Shown here: positions 5,799 to 11,402 of the stretch, one piece after another
Position numbering within the stretch: position 1 is the stretch's first letter
Layout: each line of letters starts with the position of its first letter
DNA from: Bacillota bacterium
Lineage (GTDB): Bacteria; Bacillota; Bacilli; Alicyclobacillales; SLC66
Direction: 5' to 3'
NCBI GenBank assembly: GCA_021797415.1
Contig: JAJZZT010000036.1
Span: 1-11,425, forward strand
DNA: 11,425 nt
Position numbers and translations under genes: made by a program
Notes under the pieces: model-generated
The model's database searches: none
The model's input: the letters and a program-made list of their open reading frames with translations, nothing else
What the model was told of the DNA's origin: nothing

Positions 5799-6310
5799 TC
5801 GTCGTCGCCTCCTGGCTGTTTAATGTGCAGTAACCATGCAGGGACCTCTTCGGCCAACGCCCTATGAAAAGCGATCAACTTTCCGACCGCTTGATGGTAG
5901 ATGTCGTCTGGCCCACACCAGGAACGGCCTACACGCCGAACGCGACCATCGGCACTGACCAATACACAGGTGGTCTTAATCCCGCGCGTGTAAAATCGAA
6001 CGTTGTACTCGGTTCCCTCAATCACCGTAAACCGACGAAGGAAAACTCTTCTTTGGTAGACGGACACCGCTCTACTCTCCAATTCTTCCTCCGCTCGTTG
6101 CCACGCTTGCGCATACGTCATCGGTGCTTCGTCTGGCGCTTCGAGTTCGGTGATGCGGCTGATTGCCCATCCCAGAACCTCTTCGTGGCGTTCTATAGAG
6201 AGGGCGAAATCGGCCAGCACGCGCATAACTTGCGACGTAGACTCTTTCTTCGCCGCTCGCAGGTCTTGGATATCGCTGTGCAAGTCGTACAGGTCGTCGA
6301 TGTCCATCAT
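5795..6310 (-). CDS. phage protein of unknown function, helical N-terminus and beta-rich C-terminus
   Basis: This 171-residue protein starts at ATG 6310 (an ATG also lies at 6307), with GGAGG 6 nt upstream, and is coupled by ATGA to both neighbours. Residues 1-85 are helical and charged (DLYDLHSDIQDLRAAKKEST onward). Residues about 88-140 are beta-rich with many Arg and Val (RRVFLRRFTVIEG, YNVRFYTRGIKTTCVLVSAD, VRRVGRSW), ending in an acidic GGDDE tail. I do not recognise a family. The basic beta domain could bind nucleic acid, but that is a guess. Confidence 0.65.
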   Translation of the reverse strand: MMDIDDLYDLHSDIQDLRAAKKESTSQVMRVLADFALSIERHEEVLGWAISRITELEAPDEAPMTYAQAWQRAEEELESRAVSVYQRRVFLRRFTVIEGTEYNVRFYTRGIKTTCVLVSADGRVRRVGRSWCGPDDIYHQAVGKLIAFHRALAEEVPAWLLHIKQPGGDDE

Positions 6311-6555
6311 TCGTCGCCTCCGATCCGCTTCGTCGAATACTCCGTAATGATAAAGCGCGACCACTCGAATTCCCGGTCACACTCATCACAGATCGCGGTG
6401 TCCGTATCCTCTCCACCGCCTCCGTATTCCCATGAATCTCCATGCTCATGGCCGCAATAGGGACAGATAATCTCTGGTGTGTATTGCGTCACGTAGGGAT
6501 TATGCTCGTCGATCTTGTCTAATGCTTCCTTGCGCTCCTGCTGTGTATCGTTCAT
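6307..6555 (-). CDS. zinc-ribbon phage protein, first gene of the left operon
   Basis: This 82-residue protein has C31-x-x-C34 (IICPYCGHEHGDSWEY) and C56-x-x-C59 (AICDECDREFEW), a classic four-cysteine zinc ribbon of the type found in many small phage proteins. The start at ATG 6555 has GGAGG 10 nt upstream. It is the first gene after the extended -10 promoter at 6588-6580, so it leads the leftward operon and has a leader of only about 18 nt. It ends in GGDE and overlaps the next start as ATGA. Its role is unknown. Confidence 0.75.
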   Translation of the reverse strand: MNDTQQERKEALDKIDEHNPYVTQYTPEIICPYCGHEHGDSWEYGGGGEDTDTAICDECDREFEWSRFIITEYSTKRIGGDE

Positions 6556-6571
6556 TCGCCGTCATCCTCCC

Positions 6572-6617
6572 TTGCATATAGTATAACATAGTTGCACCTC
6601 TTTGCATACCATTGCAC
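6572..6617 (+). repeat. TTGCAY hexamers on a 10-bp lattice (probable operator)
   Basis: TTGCAT at 6572-6577, TTGCAC at 6592-6597, TTGCAT at 6602-6607 and TTGCAC at 6612-6617 start exactly 20, 10 and 10 bp apart. The one vacant position (6582) falls on the leftward -10. Copies one helical turn apart on one face of the DNA are what ribbon-helix-helix repressors use for cooperative binding. The last copy is the -35 of the rightward promoter and the first covers the leftward start point, so occupancy would affect both transcripts. That the adjacent 60-residue protein binds here is an inference. Confidence 0.65.
6580..6588 (-). promoter_or_regulatory. extended -10 promoter for the left operon
   Basis: The minus strand reads TGTTATACT, which fits the extended -10 form TGnTATAAT with one mismatch in the hexamer. 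No good -35 lies 16-18 nt upstream, as is usual for extended -10 promoters. Transcription would start near 6573, giving a leader of about 18 nt that begins at the GGGAGG ribosome site of the 6555 gene. It sits inside the TTGCAY repeat array, so repression by a bound protein is plausible. Confidence 0.6.
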
Positions 6618-6640
6618 ACATGTTATTCGCGTGTTATGAT
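6612..6640 (+). promoter_or_regulatory. sigma-70-type promoter for the rightward regulator gene
   Basis: TTGCAC (6612-6617), a 17-bp spacer and TATGAT (6635-6640) form a good vegetative-type promoter. Transcription should begin near 6647, exactly where the GAGGTGA ribosome site (6647-6653) begins, so the leader before the TTG start at 6659 would be only about 12 nt. The -35 hexamer is itself one of the phased TTGCAY repeats, which fits autoregulation. Confidence 0.7.
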
Positions 6641-6658
6641 TGCCGCGAGGTGACAACA

Positions 6659-6841
6659 TTGGCGAACCATCGCGCTACAGAACCGAAGTTCCGCACATCC
6701 GTGCTATTTGACGCTCAACTCCGCGAACTCATCCTCGCGCTGTCCGAACGCGAGAACCGCAGCTTCGGCAACGCGGTCAATCAGTTGCTGTCCGAGGCGC
6801 TTGTCGCTCGCGGGTTACTGCCTCCGCAAAAGCATCAGTAA
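6659..6841 (+). CDS. ribbon-helix-helix-like small DNA-binding regulator
   Basis: This is the only rightward gene with good support. It starts at TTG 6659, with GAGGTGA ending 5 nt upstream, and encodes 60 residues. The middle has the ribbon-helix-helix layout: a short strand with alternating residues (FRTSVLFD), helix A (AQLRELILALSERENR), a turn (SFGN) and helix B (AVNQLLSEALVARG). Arc/CopG/MetJ-like proteins of this size dimerise and insert the strand pair into the major groove. It lies directly downstream of the phased TTGCAY array and probably controls the divergent promoters. Its 3' end overlaps the convergent transglycosylase gene by 7 nt. An upstream ATG at 6602 lies before the predicted transcription start, so it is unlikely. 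Confidence 0.72.
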   Translation: MANHRATEPKFRTSVLFDAQLRELILALSERENRSFGNAVNQLLSEALVARGLLPPQKHQ

Positions 6842-7284
6842 CCCCCGTAACTCTGCGTCTCCAACCCCGGGATATTCCACGGATAGCCGTATCGCGTCTG
6901 GATGTAACGGATGCTTGCCGCTGCGTTGTCTAGCGGACTCCATATATCCACCATCCCCGGCAACGCATGCGCCGCAAATGTGCTCGGCAGCATCTGCATG
7001 AGGCCCTCCGCATACCCACCAGCCGTCCCTTCGTACGCTACAGCACGCGGATTATCGCGACTCTCCCGCCACGCCAGCCACAGCAGCGGTTGCAACCAGT
7101 TTGTCGGCGCGTGCGTCAGGCGGATGGCTCGACGCATCGTGCAGCGGATCGACACGCACGGTCGCCGGATGACGCGGCGCGAACGGTGCACACGCACAAT
7201 CGGCGGTGGCTTGAGGTGTGGCGCGAACGGTGGGTAGGTGAAGCTCAGTACACTGCACAGAGCGAGCGATAAGGCGGTCATCAT
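6835..7284 (-). CDS. free-standing lytic transglycosylase (SLT-like)
   Basis: This 149-residue protein has a goose-lysozyme/SLT-type core at residues 63-149: catalytic-type Glu74 in LAWRESRDNPRAV, then GYAEGLMQMLPSTFAAHALP, and SPLDNAAASIRYIQTRYGYP followed by WNIPGL and a GGY end. Such enzymes cleave peptidoglycan between MurNAc and GlcNAc. The core closely resembles the transglycosylase domain found at the end of many phage tape-measure proteins, but here it stands alone in the early region. Residues 3-20 are hydrophobic without leading positive charges (possible signal-anchor), followed by a Pro/Arg-rich linker. The start is ATG 7284 or 7281, with GAGGGG upstream. Confidence 0.8.
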   Translation of the reverse strand: MMTALSLALCSVLSFTYPPFAPHLKPPPIVRVHRSRRVIRRPCVSIRCTMRRAIRLTHAPTNWLQPLLWLAWRESRDNPRAVAYEGTAGGYAEGLMQMLPSTFAAHALPGMVDIWSPLDNAAASIRYIQTRYGYPWNIPGLETQSYGGY

Positions 7285-7293
7285 CAGTCCCCC

Positions 7294-7761
7294 TCAGAAT
7301 GGCAAGTCGTTCGACTCCAGTTCCCCGCCAATCCACTCGTACACCCGCATATCCAGTTTCCGCGCGATGTGATGCTCCAGCATCGCGCCACGGCTGTCCA
7401 CCCATCCCGGCAGCATGACGATGGTCTGACAGGTCAGCAGCATCTCTAGTGCGTGTCGCATCCACCAGTCCCACGGCTTGGCGTCGTCTCCCTCGATGCG
7501 TGCAGGATTGGCGACGTTGCGATAGCCTTGCAAGTACAGCGCGGCCTCGGCGTTGTAGAAGGCCGGGCGGTTGAAGTCGGGATGCCCGGTCATGGCTCCG
7601 CTGATGTAGATCCTTCCGACTTCCTCCGGCGACGGTCGGCGCGAAGTCTTCTCGATCTCGGCGATACGATCAAGTGCGGCGTGATACTCCTCGCTGTCGC
7701 TGCCAAAATAAAGGCGGCGGATGGTGGCGATGCGGCGCGCGTCCATGAGGTCTGCGGTCAT
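7294..7761 (-). CDS. DUF4406 protein (nucleoside deoxyribosyltransferase-like fold)
   Basis: Residues 50-143 of 155 show the DUF4406 pattern: RIYISGAMTGHPDFNRPAFY, ANPARIE, WDWWMRHALEMLLTC and IVMLPGWVDSRGAMLEH, with the conserved Glu129. The fold resembles nucleoside 2-deoxyribosyltransferases, where the equivalent Glu is catalytic, so a nucleotide-related role is plausible but unproven. The first 50 residues are a charged helical extension. The start ATG 7761 has GGGAGG 7 nt upstream and gives a clean 13-nt gap from the previous gene. An upstream in-frame ATG at 7947 would overlap the Cys-rich gene and is not preferred. Confidence 0.85.
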   Translation of the reverse strand: MTADLMDARRIATIRRLYFGSDSEEYHAALDRIAEIEKTSRRPSPEEVGRIYISGAMTGHPDFNRPAFYNAEAALYLQGYRNVANPARIEGDDAKPWDWWMRHALEMLLTCQTIVMLPGWVDSRGAMLEHHIARKLDMRVYEWIGGELESNDLPF

Positions 7762-7774
7762 GTGGATTCCTCCC

Positions 7775-7954
7775 TCATTCGCTTTGGCGCGAATCATCTC
7801 GCCCCGCTGTGGTCTTCGCTTTCTCCGAAAATCGACTTGGTGCCCAATCGCACGTGGTATTGCTGGAGTCGCATCCGAAGAGCCATTTGCACCGGGAATA
7901 CCAGTCACAATATCCACATGTCTTTCCGTCTGGCAACTTCGCGTCATCGTTCAT
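7775..7954 (-). CDS. 59-residue Cys-rich phage protein of the DGKTCGxC type
   Basis: ATG 7954 overlaps the methyltransferase beta stop as ATGA and has GGAGG 10 nt upstream. It reads MNDDAKLPDGKTCGYCDWYS, with C13 and C16, then RCKWLFGC with C22 and C28, then CDWAPSRF with C35. This spacing (DGKTCGxC...CxWLFGC...CDWxPSRF) is a very common small phage protein type, probably zinc-binding, of unknown function. It ends in TGA at 7775, just before the DUF4406 gene. Confidence 0.85.
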   Translation of the reverse strand: MNDDAKLPDGKTCGYCDWYSRCKWLFGCDSSNTTCDWAPSRFSEKAKTTAGRDDSRQSE

Positions 7955-9015
7955 GCGCGTGATTCCTCCCTTGCTTGTGCGTGTGCTGCGATGGCCGCGA
8001 ATATCGGCGCGGCTTGAGCCGGTACGACGGCGTTGCCCAGTGCCTTGAGCCGGGCTACGCGGTTCTTCACGCCTTGCGCTACCCTCGGAGGCTCATCCTC
8101 GTATTGCGGCTGGCCTAGGTATGCGGGCCATGGCGCGGGCTGCCGCTGACGTTCGGCTTCTGTTTCTGGCGTATCAATGTCGGTCCATCCGATGGGAACA
8201 CCTTGCAACATCTCGACCCACGCGGGATTCAGGCTTCCCTTCGCACCCGACCGCTTCAGATCCCCTGGCAGGCTGTCCCAATGCTCGGATGCGGGTGGCA
8301 GCGTGGCGTTCTTTGCGTCGTTCGCAGCGGGAGTGCTCCACATATGAACCGACACATTCAGGTCTGGAGAATCTCTCTGAAATCCAGCATCGCCAGAAGC
8401 GCTTCTGAAGTCTCTTGATTTTGGTGTGGGCCACATCGCGACCGCGGCCGATAACGCAGGTTTGCCCTTGCTGTCTCGGCTGTTCGGCCCTCCGTGGTCG
8501 CCATCTCCCGCTCGGGGCGTTGGCCACATCTTGACAGCGGACACCAAGTGCGGACTGCGACGGTTGCGTTCGGATTCGCAATCACCGCGCGTGGCGTCTG
8601 ATGCGCTGGCGGTCGGCCAGAGTTGTGCCGCACCTGTCAGATGTTTCCTGTCTGTCATGCCGGGATGTTCACCGTAGATGGCTCGCGGCGTAGGCCACAA
8701 CGAACAAACGATCTCGTCTGTGGGGCGCATCCTGGGCACAAGCCGGAAATACAACCGCCCCTCCGGTGTAACCGAGTCCTTCCAGGTCAGATAACACGCC
8801 GTCGAGTGCCATTGCGACGAAACCAGCAACGTTTTCCACAACCACATAAGCGGGTCGGACGAATCCAATAATGCGATGCATCTGCGGCCAGAGTGCTCGT
8901 GGGTCGTCAGCTCCGAGTTGCTTCCCTGCGACCGAGTAGGGTTGGCAGGGAATTCCGCCTGTGATGATGTCAATTCGTCCAATCCCGGAAGATCGAAGAG
9001 TGTCGGCTGTGACAT
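7951..9015 (-). CDS. C5-cytosine methyltransferase beta subunit (target-recognition and motif IX/X part)
   Basis: This 354-residue protein starts at ATG 9015 within the alpha gene, in another frame, behind its own GGAGG 9 nt upstream. Residues 1-115 are encoded by the same bases as alpha motifs IV-VIII (LFDLPGLDELTSSQAEFPAN is a recurrent phage N-terminus). Residues 107-235 hold five [LM]W[PS]T[PA] repeats. Residues 261-281 (SLNPAWVEMLQGVPIGWTDI) resemble motif IX, and RVARLKALGNAVVPAQ at 319-334 is motif X. It lacks the catalytic Cys motif, so it cannot be a methyltransferase alone; with alpha it supplies every motif. Known precedents for two-gene overlapping enzymes of this class are M.AquI and M.EcoHK31I. 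Heterodimer formation here is inferred. It ends in ATGA with the next gene. Confidence 0.8.
   Translation of the reverse strand: MSQPTLFDLPGLDELTSSQAEFPANPTRSQGSNSELTTHEHSGRRCIALLDSSDPLMWLWKTLLVSSQWHSTACYLTWKDSVTPEGRLYFRLVPRMRPTDEIVCSLWPTPRAIYGEHPGMTDRKHLTGAAQLWPTASASDATRGDCESERNRRSPHLVSAVKMWPTPRAGDGDHGGPNSRDSKGKPALSAAVAMWPTPKSRDFRSASGDAGFQRDSPDLNVSVHMWSTPAANDAKNATLPPASEHWDSLPGDLKRSGAKGSLNPAWVEMLQGVPIGWTDIDTPETEAERQRQPAPWPAYLGQPQYEDEPPRVAQGVKNRVARLKALGNAVVPAQAAPIFAAIAAHAQAREESRA
8338..8697 (-). repeat. five ~93-nt repeats around a TGTGGCCnACnCC core
   Basis: TGG codons of the beta-frame repeat begin at 8697, 8619, 8526, 8433 and 8340, spaced 78, 93, 93 and 93 nt apart. In the beta frame each core reads [LM]W[PS]T[PA]; in the alpha frame the same bases give V-A-x-A/T peptides (VVAYA, DVANA, DVAHT). 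Only the first core lies in the open part of alpha. Such repeated VAxA peptides are familiar after motif VIII in phage m5C methyltransferases. Confidence 0.65.
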
Positions 9016-9181
9016 CCTGCACATCCTCCCATATCGGTTGATCCGGCCAGTGCTTGCGCAGCATCTCGCGTGCTTTCGGCTCAATCTCGCAGAAACCTAC
9101 GGGTTCGATGCCGTGCCACTCTGCGGCGATCGACAGGCCATCCACGCCGCCGGAAAAGAGGGACAGCATCCTAAGAGCCAT
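8669..9181 (-). CDS. C5-cytosine methyltransferase alpha subunit (catalytic motifs I-VIII)
   Basis: This 170-residue protein has the m5C methyltransferase core in order: motif I LSLFSGGVDGLS (6-17, S-adenosylmethionine binding), CEIEPKA near 31-37, motif IV TGGIPCQPYSVAGKQ with catalytic Cys79, motif VI VENVAG (115-120) and motif VIII DAPHRRDRLFVVA (151-163). It stops at TGA 8671-8669 just after motif VIII, so it has no target-recognition domain or motifs IX-X and is about half the usual length; those motifs are in the overlapping beta gene. A second stop follows in the same frame near 8588. The start ATG 9181 lies inside the end of the upstream gene (ATGGCTCTTAG) and has GGAG 4 nt upstream, which suggests translational coupling. 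An in-frame start at 9307 lies inside the upstream gene. Confidence 0.85.
   Translation of the reverse strand: MALRMLSLFSGGVDGLSIAAEWHGIEPVGFCEIEPKAREMLRKHWPDQPIWEDVQDVTADTLRSSGIGRIDIITGGIPCQPYSVAGKQLGADDPRALWPQMHRIIGFVRPAYVVVENVAGFVAMALDGVLSDLEGLGYTGGAVVFPACAQDAPHRRDRLFVVAYAASHLR
9016..9029 (-). promoter_or_regulatory. internal ribosome binding site for methyltransferase beta
   Basis: Inside the alpha coding frame the minus strand reads GGAGG (9029-9025), 9 nt of spacer, then ATG at 9015. This is as good as the sites before independently translated genes in the window. It decides the beta start and argues that beta is a separate protein and not a frameshift product of alpha. The ATG at 9024 abuts the GGAGG and is too close to be used. 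Confidence 0.75.
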
Positions 9182-9605
9182 ACATCTCCGCCCCCTCCTG
9201 CTCGTACTTCGATCGAAGCCGACCGATAGCGGCATTGTAGTGATATTGCACCGTCGAATGTGTGAGTCCCACGAACGCCGCGATTTCTTGAAACGAGAAC
9301 ATCTCAACTGCGTGCAAGTAGACAGCCTCCGCTTGTGCGGGCGTCAAGGACCGCTCCGCGATCCAATAGGCCAGCGCCTGGTAGACTCGCTCGTAGGTCC
9401 CGTCCGATCTTGGTGGTTTGGCGGCGAGACACTCTCCGAGCATGTGTGTATATCCGCGATGCACGGGCGCGTCAAGCGACACATAACGACGGTGATATTC
9501 GGCCGTGCATTCGATACAGACGTTGTGCAGGCCGCCCGCCCGCGCCTTGTTGCTGTAAAACTCCGACTCCGGCAACTCTCGCTGGCACGTGCTGCAGCGG
9601 GTCAC
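9171..9605 (-). CDS. zinc-knuckle plus sigma-region-4-like HTH protein
   Basis: This 144-residue protein begins with a four-cysteine knuckle (C4-x-x-C7 in RCSTCQRELPESEFY, C30-x-x-C33 in HNVCIECTAEYHRR). It ends in a helix-turn-helix of the sigma region 4 type (about 88-130): LTPAQAEAVYLHAVEMFSFQ, EIAAFVGLTHSTVQYHYNAA, IGRLR. There is no region 2, so it cannot act as a full sigma factor. A phage transcription regulator or anti-sigma-like partner is more likely. The start is GTG 9605 with GGGGGC about 7 nt upstream, 22 nt after the helicase stop. Its tail overlaps the methyltransferase alpha start by 11 nt, so the two are co-expressed. Confidence 0.72.
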   Translation of the reverse strand: MTRCSTCQRELPESEFYSNKARAGGLHNVCIECTAEYHRRYVSLDAPVHRGYTHMLGECLAAKPPRSDGTYERVYQALAYWIAERSLTPAQAEAVYLHAVEMFSFQEIAAFVGLTHSTVQYHYNAAIGRLRSKYEQEGAEMYGS

Positions 9606-9627
9606 CTCATCGCCCCCAGTCTGTGGT

Positions 9628-10929
9628 TTAATCGCGTTCTAGACTCACGAGACTCTGTCGATTCCGCAGATACACCAATTCCACCATCCCCGTCGGTCCG
9701 TTGCGTTGCTTGGCGATGTGGACATCCATGATGTTTTTGCGCGCGGATTCCGCATCGTAGTAGTCGTCGCGGTAGAGCAACATCACGACATCCGCCGCAT
9801 CCTCAAGGGCCTTGCTGTCGCTCAGGTCGCTCAGGAGCGGGCGCTTATTCTGCCGTTGCTCGACCGCCCGGTTGATTTGTGCGACAACCACGAGTGCACA
9901 GTCACACTGTTTGGCGGCGAATCTCAGGGTCTGCGTGATGCGCTTGAATTTCTCTCCTGTGACATCGCCGAGCATCGAGTCCTCTTGGATCAGATTGGCG
10001 TAGTCCACGATGGCCAAGTCCAGCCCCTCGGAATGCTTGAGTTGCCGCATGTGCGCCGCGATATCGTGCGATGTCATGTCCCTGTCGTCGATGATGGTCA
10101 GCGACTCCATCTCCGCCATCGCCATCGTGATTCCCGACCAGTCGCGATCGTCGAATTGGCCTGTTCGGAAGCGCCCGTAATCAATGCCCGCAATCGCCGA
10201 CGCCGCTCGGTCGTACACCTGTTGATCGCCCATTTCAAGGGAAAATATCGCCACTTTGCTGCCCTTGCGATTCGCGTTGACCGCCAGTTGGATGGCAAGC
10301 GCCGACTTTCCCACGCTCGTTCGCGCTCCGATGAGAATCAGGTCACTGCGCTGCAATCCGTTTGTGAGCCGGTTGATCGCCGGGAATCCGGTGTCGATGC
10401 CCGTGAGTTTGCCTTGGCTCTTGTAGCGCGTCTCGACCGAGTCATACCACGCCAGCAAGCGCTCCATGCGACGCGTCGGGGATGATGTCTTGTCGGTCGG
10501 CCGCAGCCCCATGACCTGACCCTCGATCTCCGCCCATAGGTCCGGTACGGAAGCATACGGGTCTTGGAGACTGGCTTGGATGCGGTTGGCGACGGCAAGC
10601 AATTTGCGCCGGGATGACTCTTGCTCGACGGCGCTCACATAGCGGTCAGCCAGCGCGGCGGAGTAAAAACTATTCTGCACGCGCACCAACATGTCCATGT
10701 CACCGAGGTCGTGCAACGCTTTCTTGTGCGCCTCCCACACCGTCACCAAGTCAAACGGCGTGTCTGCGTCGGCGAAGTCCTTGGCCCACTGCCACAGGCG
10801 ACCGCACAGCGGTGTGGCGAAGGAATCTTGCTCCAGCCGTGGACCGTAGATGCGGATCAGGCTTGGGTCTTGGAACAATCCTGCGGCGAGCGCGAACTCG
10901 GACACCTGAAGGCCGTCTTGCTCGCTCAC
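9628..10929 (-). CDS. replicative DnaB-type DNA helicase
   Basis: This 433-residue hexameric helicase unwinds DNA at the phage replication fork. The N-terminal domain (residues about 1-110) is the helical DnaB N-domain. The C-terminal RecA-like core has Walker A GARTSVGKSALAIQ (201-214), FSLEMG after strand 2, Walker B LAIVDY (305-310), the AQINR segment with Gln351, DLSDSKALEDAADVVMLLYR (368-387) and AKQRNGPTG with the arginine-finger region (about 406-414). All core motifs appear intact and the length fits the family. The start is GTG 10929, with GGAGG 8 nt upstream, overlapping the loader stop as GTGA. A start at 10980 would overlap the loader by 55 nt and lacks a better site. Confidence 0.95.
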   Translation of the reverse strand: MSEQDGLQVSEFALAAGLFQDPSLIRIYGPRLEQDSFATPLCGRLWQWAKDFADADTPFDLVTVWEAHKKALHDLGDMDMLVRVQNSFYSAALADRYVSAVEQESSRRKLLAVANRIQASLQDPYASVPDLWAEIEGQVMGLRPTDKTSSPTRRMERLLAWYDSVETRYKSQGKLTGIDTGFPAINRLTNGLQRSDLILIGARTSVGKSALAIQLAVNANRKGSKVAIFSLEMGDQQVYDRAASAIAGIDYGRFRTGQFDDRDWSGITMAMAEMESLTIIDDRDMTSHDIAAHMRQLKHSEGLDLAIVDYANLIQEDSMLGDVTGEKFKRITQTLRFAAKQCDCALVVVAQINRAVEQRQNKRPLLSDLSDSKALEDAADVVMLLYRDDYYDAESARKNIMDVHIAKQRNGPTGMVELVYLRNRQSLVSLERD

Positions 10930-11402
10930 GGTAGTGCCCTCCAGCCGGGTGCGGGTAGCGCAGAGAGTGCAGTACGCCACGCCGCGTCACGCAAATCCCC
11001 GTAGATGCGCAGGAAGTGAGCGCGGTCCGTCATAGGATTCTCGGAGCGGCACAAGTCGTACCAGCCCATGGTGCGGACAGCCTGTGCGATGAGTGGGTGT
11101 GCGAATGCCGGTGTGTGCCACGTCCCGCATTGCTGCAACTGGTCGGCGACATTCGCCCAAGCCTCCGGTGGCGTCGGCGGGTTTACGCCTGGCATCTGGC
11201 GGAGTGTGGCTTCGCGGATTTCCGCGATCGTCGGGAAGAATTTGGCTGTTTTGATGATCTTCATGACTGCCGTTTTTGCCGCGTCATATGGCAAATCGGC
11301 TAGCATGTCGCAGTAAAGCACGATGGTCTCTGGCGGCAGTGACGCGTTCGGAAAAGCGATGGAAAATGTCTGGACAATCTCGTAAACTTGCTCTTTCGTC
11401 AT
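10926..11402 (-). CDS. helicase-loader-like protein
   Basis: This 158-residue protein starts at ATG 11402, with GGGAGGTG 7 nt upstream, and precedes the DnaB gene with a GTGA overlap. The first 75 residues (MTKEQVYEIVQTFSIAFPNA, YDAAKTAVMKIIKTAKFFPT, IAEIREATL) follow the helical pattern of phage helicase loaders of the 'loader and inhibitor of G40P' type. In the known SPP1 system such a protein binds the hexameric helicase and places it on origin DNA. There is no Walker motif, so this is not a DnaC/DnaI-type ATPase. Function rests on pattern plus position. Confidence 0.72.
   Translation of the reverse strand: MTKEQVYEIVQTFSIAFPNASLPPETIVLYCDMLADLPYDAAKTAVMKIIKTAKFFPTIAEIREATLRQMPGVNPPTPPEAWANVADQLQQCGTWHTPAFAHPLIAQAVRTMGWYDLCRSENPMTDRAHFLRIYGDLRDAAWRTALSALPAPGWRALP

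Noticed and set aside
7762..7947. Longer start at 7947 for the DUF4406 protein
   Set aside because: The extra 62 codons overlap the Cys-rich gene in another frame. The start at 7761 has a clear GGGAGG site and family-like length.
8174..8581. 135-codon frame in the methyltransferase alpha frame (DVANA, DVAHTK peptides)
   Set aside because: It is cut off from alpha by two stops and has no ribosome site. It is best read as leftover alpha-frame coding within the beta gene, not a gene of its own.
9182..9307. Longer start for methyltransferase alpha
   Set aside because: The additional 42 residues (Arg/Ser-rich) lie within the HTH-coding part of the upstream gene. Motif I normally lies within the first few residues, as it does with the start at 9181.
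9706..10485. 259-codon open frame on the plus strand opposite the DnaB gene
   Set aside because: It is exactly antisense to a helicase with intact motifs, has no fitting ribosome site, and its composition (repeated VVVAVEQ, Arg/His runs) is typical of a reverse-strand shadow.
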